Below are positions 59,315-64,000 of a DNA stretch of 64,000 bases, piece by piece. The notes under the pieces are model-generated. The model had not been told where the DNA came from and ran no database searches. It saw nothing but the letters and a program-made list of their open reading frames with translations. The first letter of the stretch is position 1; each line of letters opens with the position of its first letter. The DNA is from Castanea sativa (Eukaryota; Streptophyta; Magnoliopsida; Fagales; Fagaceae). The stretch is taken from assembly GCF_040712315.1 (NCBI RefSeq), contig NC_134020.1:52499751-52563750 (forward strand). The letters run 5' to 3'. Position numbers and translations under genes: made by a program.

Positions 59315-62300
59315 TCAAGCAATTACTTCATATTTCATGCAAGCCCTATATTTGACTTCCGTAACATTTGCTCCATCCATATATTCAATGTCACAGCAGT
59401 CTCTTCCTCCGGCCTGCGAAGTAATAAGCATACAATAAACAATATTATTATATTAGAATTCAGATAGTGTAATCCTTGACGAAGGATCCAATGATCAAAA
59501 GGAATTAAAGTATATAGATGTACATCTATTAAACGAATCAAAAGGAATTAATGCTTAGTTCATCATTTTCATATATTTTTTTTTAAAAGTCATCATTGCT
59601 ACTGTAAATTGATTTGTTATAGAGTTGATGTGACACTAATCACAATTATAGTCACATGAATTTGTAAGTATTTTATAGTAAAATTGGTAATAGTTGCCCC
59701 ATTTTCTCAACATAATTAGTTACCTAAGTTAATGTTTTGATAAGATGTTAGTAAAGCTTATAGTAACATAAACATTTCTCATAATCATTCTATAAAAAAA
59801 AAACATTTCTCATAATAAGCTTGGTAGTGATGCAAAACAAATATTAATGGCTTAAAATGAAAGCACACTCACCTCCAAGCGTGTTGATGCTGGCGAAAAC
59901 ACTTTAATTTTAGTTATGGGATCAGCAGAATGATTACCAGTAAATGAACAAGCTGGTAAACCACGAGGCCATGCTCTAACATATGTTGTAACAATTTGGT
60001 CTCCTTCTATATGCTCTATAGAATCAAAGAAAAGCAAGTGAGGAGCTTCACAAGGATTGTTGGAAGGCCACCTAGTGTTGAACATGTAGAGTGGTGGCCT
60101 TGAATTTCTCTTCCATGGCCTAAATGTCTCAAGTGGTCTCCATAAAATACTCCGAGGGATTATATTTTCATAAATATAAGCTGAGTAGCCCCATGAGATA
60201 GAGAGAGACCAGTTGCTTTGCCTGTGATAGCATATGGTTTGTTGAAGAAGGCGGGATTGGTCTATTTTTGCGGCCTTCATGAGGTGGTTTATGGATTCAG
60301 ATCGGTCCATGGAGGGGAAGATTGGGTCTATGGTGTCAATGTGGTGGAGAGAGAGGATAGGAGTCTGAGGGTGAGCTGATAGAAGACCTGAGATGTCATT
60401 GTGTAGATCAATCTGCAGTCAATAAATATTTAGATAGCTTAGTTTGTGATTAAATAATCCACGAGACAATATCTTCTACAATTTCCTATGTCTTTTCATG
60501 CTATAATCGTCTACAACATTTTTCAGGTAGAGGCATTTTTAGCAGAGTTCTACAACTTGCCGTAGAGTGCAACAAGGAAATTAGTAGAATTGGTTAACAG
60601 AATGTGCTTGGTGCATGCCTTATCAAAGAAAGAGCAAAAAGAATTTCACATAGTGCATAGGAAGAAAATGAAGCAATTTTAATGTCTGATCATTTTAATT
60701 ATATATATGAAAAAATTTTAATCCAATGAAAATTTATTAAATGGTATAATCTTAACAAATAATTATACTAGATCCAACTTTAGTCTTGATGTGGGTTCTA
60801 TTATATGTGTTCCAATTCTTGTAATAAAAGTATATTCTCAAAAAATAAAAAATAAAAAATCTTGAAAGCAAAACTGCCATGATTTTATTTTTTGGGTGAA
60901 TGAACTGCCATGGTTTTTGCTTCCCAAAAAAAGGTACTTTTGCAATAGTAAGCTTTAGCAATAAAATAAAAGAGCTTCCAGCCCCATGAGGTGTTTTTTT
61001 TTTTTTTTTGGGGGGGGGGGGGGGGGGGGCAGGGGAGGGGAAAGATGCCTATTAGAAAATAGAAAAGAGCTTTTAAGCACATAAAATTTTTAGTGGTTCC
61101 TAAGGTTTCATGATATTCATGATATCTTGAGCTCGAAATCTCTAGTCAGAATCTTGGAGTAACCCCCATATGATTCTCTCTTGTAATAACTTGGTGTATG
61201 TTGGACGGGAAAACTCCCTACACTCAAGAGAATAGTCAGATACTTGATGAGATTTGAACTTTAGACACCCTCATTTTTTTTAATAAAAAATAAAAAAGTA
61301 GAAGTATAGAACTTTATTAGAAAGCTCAAAATTTATTATTCATACATTTAAAAATCCAAAGTTTCAAATCACTGTTCATTATAACTTTTAAACGTTAAAA
61401 ACTCATTTTAGTTGAAGCACTTTATTGCAAAATTCTACAGGACTACAAAAAAGCCCTACGGTTAAAGCTATCCTATTTCTTCCTAGAGCAATAGCTGCAA
61501 CACCACCAAATGGACACATATATAGTAACCAACTTAAACTAAAGAAGTTGCAATTACCTGGTGAAACCCTTTGTCGTGAGTTAGAGCAACTCCTAAATCA
61601 GCTAAACATGAGTGTAACCAAAAATCCTCGCTATTAATGTATGAATATCTATCTATACAATCGTCTAACTTTGTTGCCAATGCTTCTGCTAGAGGGTAAC
61701 TCAAAGCATACCCTCCTCCACCAAATGCCATATCAAATGAGAAATCAAAGTTTGACTTCACACCCTCTGAATTGGACCCAATATAGTAGGGTTTAGTGTG
61801 GTCATATTTTGCTAGTACCTCCACTAAATTATCTACCATAACTACAGTATCATCATCACCCTTTACATACCATCTCAAATCTTTGTCTCCTTGTCTAAGT
61901 GCTTCCATGATTGTACGTAAAAGTCTGACTTGAATCGGCCACAATATTTTTGGAAACACTTTCAATTTTCTGAGATCTTCGCTGACGCGAAAAGGAGGCG
62001 AAGTTGAAGGCCAAGGTTGGAACTCTTCAGTAGGAGGTCTATCTAGGAAAAGATATCCCCTTGTCACATTTGGTCTCCACCATGCTTCAATGTATGATTT
62101 TCTGTGCTTCCATGCTTTCATTGAACCACATATGCCAAAAAGAATGTGACTAATATTGGTTTTAGTAGAATTATTAGTACTAATAATGGGGCTTGAGGTT
62201 GGCCATTTTTTATTTATGGTTGATAAGAGGTCTGAAGGTTGGTAATTAGGAGGGTTAAACAAGTAAATGCAGAACAAAAACAAGACTAGGACTAAAATAG

Positions 62301-62388
62301 CTTGAGACTTGCATGGAGTTCTAAGAGATGAAGGGATGAGAATTTGTTGATTGGTGCTCCTCAAGTAGGAAGAAATTGAAGAAGACAT
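59315..62388 (-). CDS. DUF604 / GT31 Fringe-like glycosyltransferase, copy F (intact)
   Basis: Exons 62,388-61,558 (277 codons), 60,412-59,873 (180) and 59,413-59,315 (32 plus stop), GT/AG junctions, 489 aa. From residue about 80 on it is almost identical to copy E, including the DDD triad and the RYSYINSEDFWLHS exon 1 end. The first about 60 residues (cytosolic tail and membrane anchor) are clearly different (MSSSISSYLRSTNQQILIP), with two extra residues, and the promoter-side flank resembles that of copy B instead. The ATG at 62,388 is the only ATG and fixes the start position for the whole family. Predicted type II Golgi protein, substrate unknown. Confidence 0.88.
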
Positions 62389-64000
62389 TGTGAAAGTGAA
62401 GGGTGGAATGTTGAAACAAAGGAGAGTTCAAATGAAGAATGTTTAAAGGGAAACAAATCTAGGAGCATACCTTACGTTTTGGAATTAAAGAGTTTTAAAA
62501 GTTTTGTAACTTTTTGAGGCCGTGATTCTTGTTTAAGCTTGCTAATACAAGTGATGTTGCTCTTTTTTAATACTTAATCTGGAGTTTTGTGTAAAACTAT
62601 GTATGTAAAAGGAGGTTATATTACGTGACAAGTGAGATATCAAGTACCGCGCGTAGGGCATATTTTCTATGCAGTGCAGGCCGGATTTTAAGGAGAAGCC
62701 CTGGCATTTTTCATGCTATAGTTATTAGGCCAGCGGTTACCAGCTGGTAGTACAAAAAAATTTCTAATTTTCTAGCCTACCTTTATATGTGAAAGGATCG
62801 AGGTTATCCTAATGGCGATTTCATTTTACAAAAATATCGAAATTAATATGAACGAACCTCAATCATTTTGAGGTGGTTTAGTATTTAATTTCGAAAAATC
62901 ATGAAGTAAACCATATGACTATTAGAGAGTATTTTGTAATTCCACTTAATTTCTTAATTTTTTTGAAGTAGGATTTTGATATATGACTTTATCGGTTACT
63001 AATACATTTACTTTGGCAGTGTAACTGCCGGCCAAGCAATAATATATAGCATGAAAACTAAGTACAAACTATAGCATAACCTCTTTTCACATGCTATAGT
63101 TGTTAGGCTGGCGGTTCACTAATAAAGGTGGGCTAGAAAATTTTTTTAAGGTTCATTTATGATGAAAAGAGAGACCAATTAAAGCTGAAATTACTTGAAA
63201 AGTTGCTAAGAGCTTTGTAGCTCAACTAGTTACTAGCTCTTAATGTGTTTATGATATTCAGGATTCAAATTCTCTATCTGTACTATTAGATTATCAACCA
63301 AAAAAAAAAAATCTTGAAAAGTTTTTGTAATTTTTTTCCTTGTTCCTTTCTCCCCATTATTTCTAGATACCGAATTGAAGGTACTTACAATTTGGACATT
63401 CAAATTTAAAAATAGTACTTCAGTATAACATCTTAGACCATCCATGATTGTAGTCTAGGGAGAAACATATACATCTAACATAGTTGGATCCTAACAAATT
63501 ATATAAGTGTGAAAATTTTCTCACTTAAGCTTGGTTTGGATAGCGCTGAACGCGTCCAGCGTCCAGCGTTCAGTGTTTTCCTTTTTTTTTTTTTTTTCCC
63601 CCTGCTACTTGTTTCTGCTTTTAGGGGACAAGTCACTATGTGTGCACTGTGTGTGCACTATTCACGCACTGTTCACGCAATTTTCAGCAATTTTTTTTAT
63701 TAAAAATGGGTCCCGTAATACTATTCACACATTTAAAAATTATTTTATTACAGTGTTTTCAGTTTTCAGCTTTCAGTTTTCAGTTTTCAGCTGTATTCAA
63801 ACGGACTCTTAATCATATCAAAATGTTATTTTATCGTTCTATAAAGTAATGAAAAGTTTAGCTTTGACTTTACTTCACACAAAATACGCAAAGATGTATT
63901 GCGAATTTGGGGTACTGTATGTATTACGTGTAGCAATTTGCGTTGCATGGCATAAAAATAATAATTAAAAAGAGGAGAAGAAAAAGAATGCACATGATAA
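62389..64000. other. 5' flank of copy F
   Basis: Noncoding, paralogous to 33,513-34,679 plus the bases beyond the Pack-MULE (35,960-36,001). Contains a MITE at 63,529-63,807. At about 63,950-63,975 it shows the empty target of the Pack-MULE. The block continues past the window end. Confidence 0.75.
63529..63807 (+). mobile_element. MITE of the GTTTTCAG family, copy 4
   Basis: Starts GCTTGGTTTGGATAGCGCTG and ends ATTCAAACGGACT, with the family signatures ATGGGTCCCG and ACAGTGTTTTCAG. Flanks are CTTAA at 63,524-63,528 and 63,808-63,812. The paralogous site in the B flank (near 34,491) reads CTCACTTAATCATATC without the element. Confidence 0.8.

Noticed and set aside
1..64000. CRISPR array, rRNA, intact tRNA or bacterial operon
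   Set aside because: No regularly spaced direct repeats and no rRNA-like sequence. tRNA-like boxes A and B occur only inside SINEs.

Overview
This is a window of plant nuclear DNA, most likely from a woody dicot. An oak/chestnut-type genome is my guess and is not shown by the sequence. The evidence for a plant is AT-rich intergenic DNA, intron-containing genes with GT/AG junctions, a chloroplast-envelope protein gene of a plant-only family, and a plant-type transposon load (Ty3/Gypsy Tat-type LTR element, MULE, Tourist-like MITE, tRNA-derived SINEs, LINE tails). No prokaryotic feature, CRISPR array, rRNA or intact tRNA gene was seen.

Layout. Positions 1-11,700 are gene-poor and transposon-littered: a MULE-type foldback element at 15-346, a solo LTR nested in a SINE at about 4,020-4,925, a MITE at 6,666-6,950, a LINE-like tail with target duplication at 7,910-8,162, and a foldback repeat at 11,001-11,203. 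Positions 11,739-19,519 (+) hold one well-resolved gene of eight exons and 394 codons. It encodes a RETICULATA-RELATED (DUF3411) chloroplast membrane protein, closest to RER4 in my recollection. Positions 19,520-24,280 are intergenic, with a 121-bp tandem duplication, a LINE remnant, a SINE, a MITE and an LTR-like fragment.

From 24,282 to the end the window is a segmentally duplicated tandem array. It holds six copies, all on the minus strand, of one three-exon gene encoding a DUF604/GT31 Fringe-like putative Golgi glycosyltransferase (275+180+32 codons). By position: copy A (25,790-29,323) is intact. Copy B (32,507-33,512) is an exon1/exon2 fusion pseudogene. Copy C (37,326-38,697) lacks exon 1 and has a nonsense codon. 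Copy D (40,463-50,390) has an 11-bp frameshifting deletion and a 6.36-kb LTR retrotransposon in intron 1. Copies E (53,316-56,377) and F (59,315-62,388) are intact. The paralogues are mosaics of one another, which suggests gene conversion or unequal exchange.

Because flanks were duplicated, several insertions can be compared with their empty sites inside this same window: the LTR element in D (5-bp duplication), a Pack-MULE-like element at 34,680-35,959 (9-bp duplication, carrying exon 1 of a mitochondrial aspartate aminotransferase gene), a Tourist-like MITE at 31,141-31,280 (TTA) and a MITE at 63,529-63,807. The Pack-MULE and the hairpin-forming inverted duplication at the 3' ends of copies A and D are the most interesting observations.
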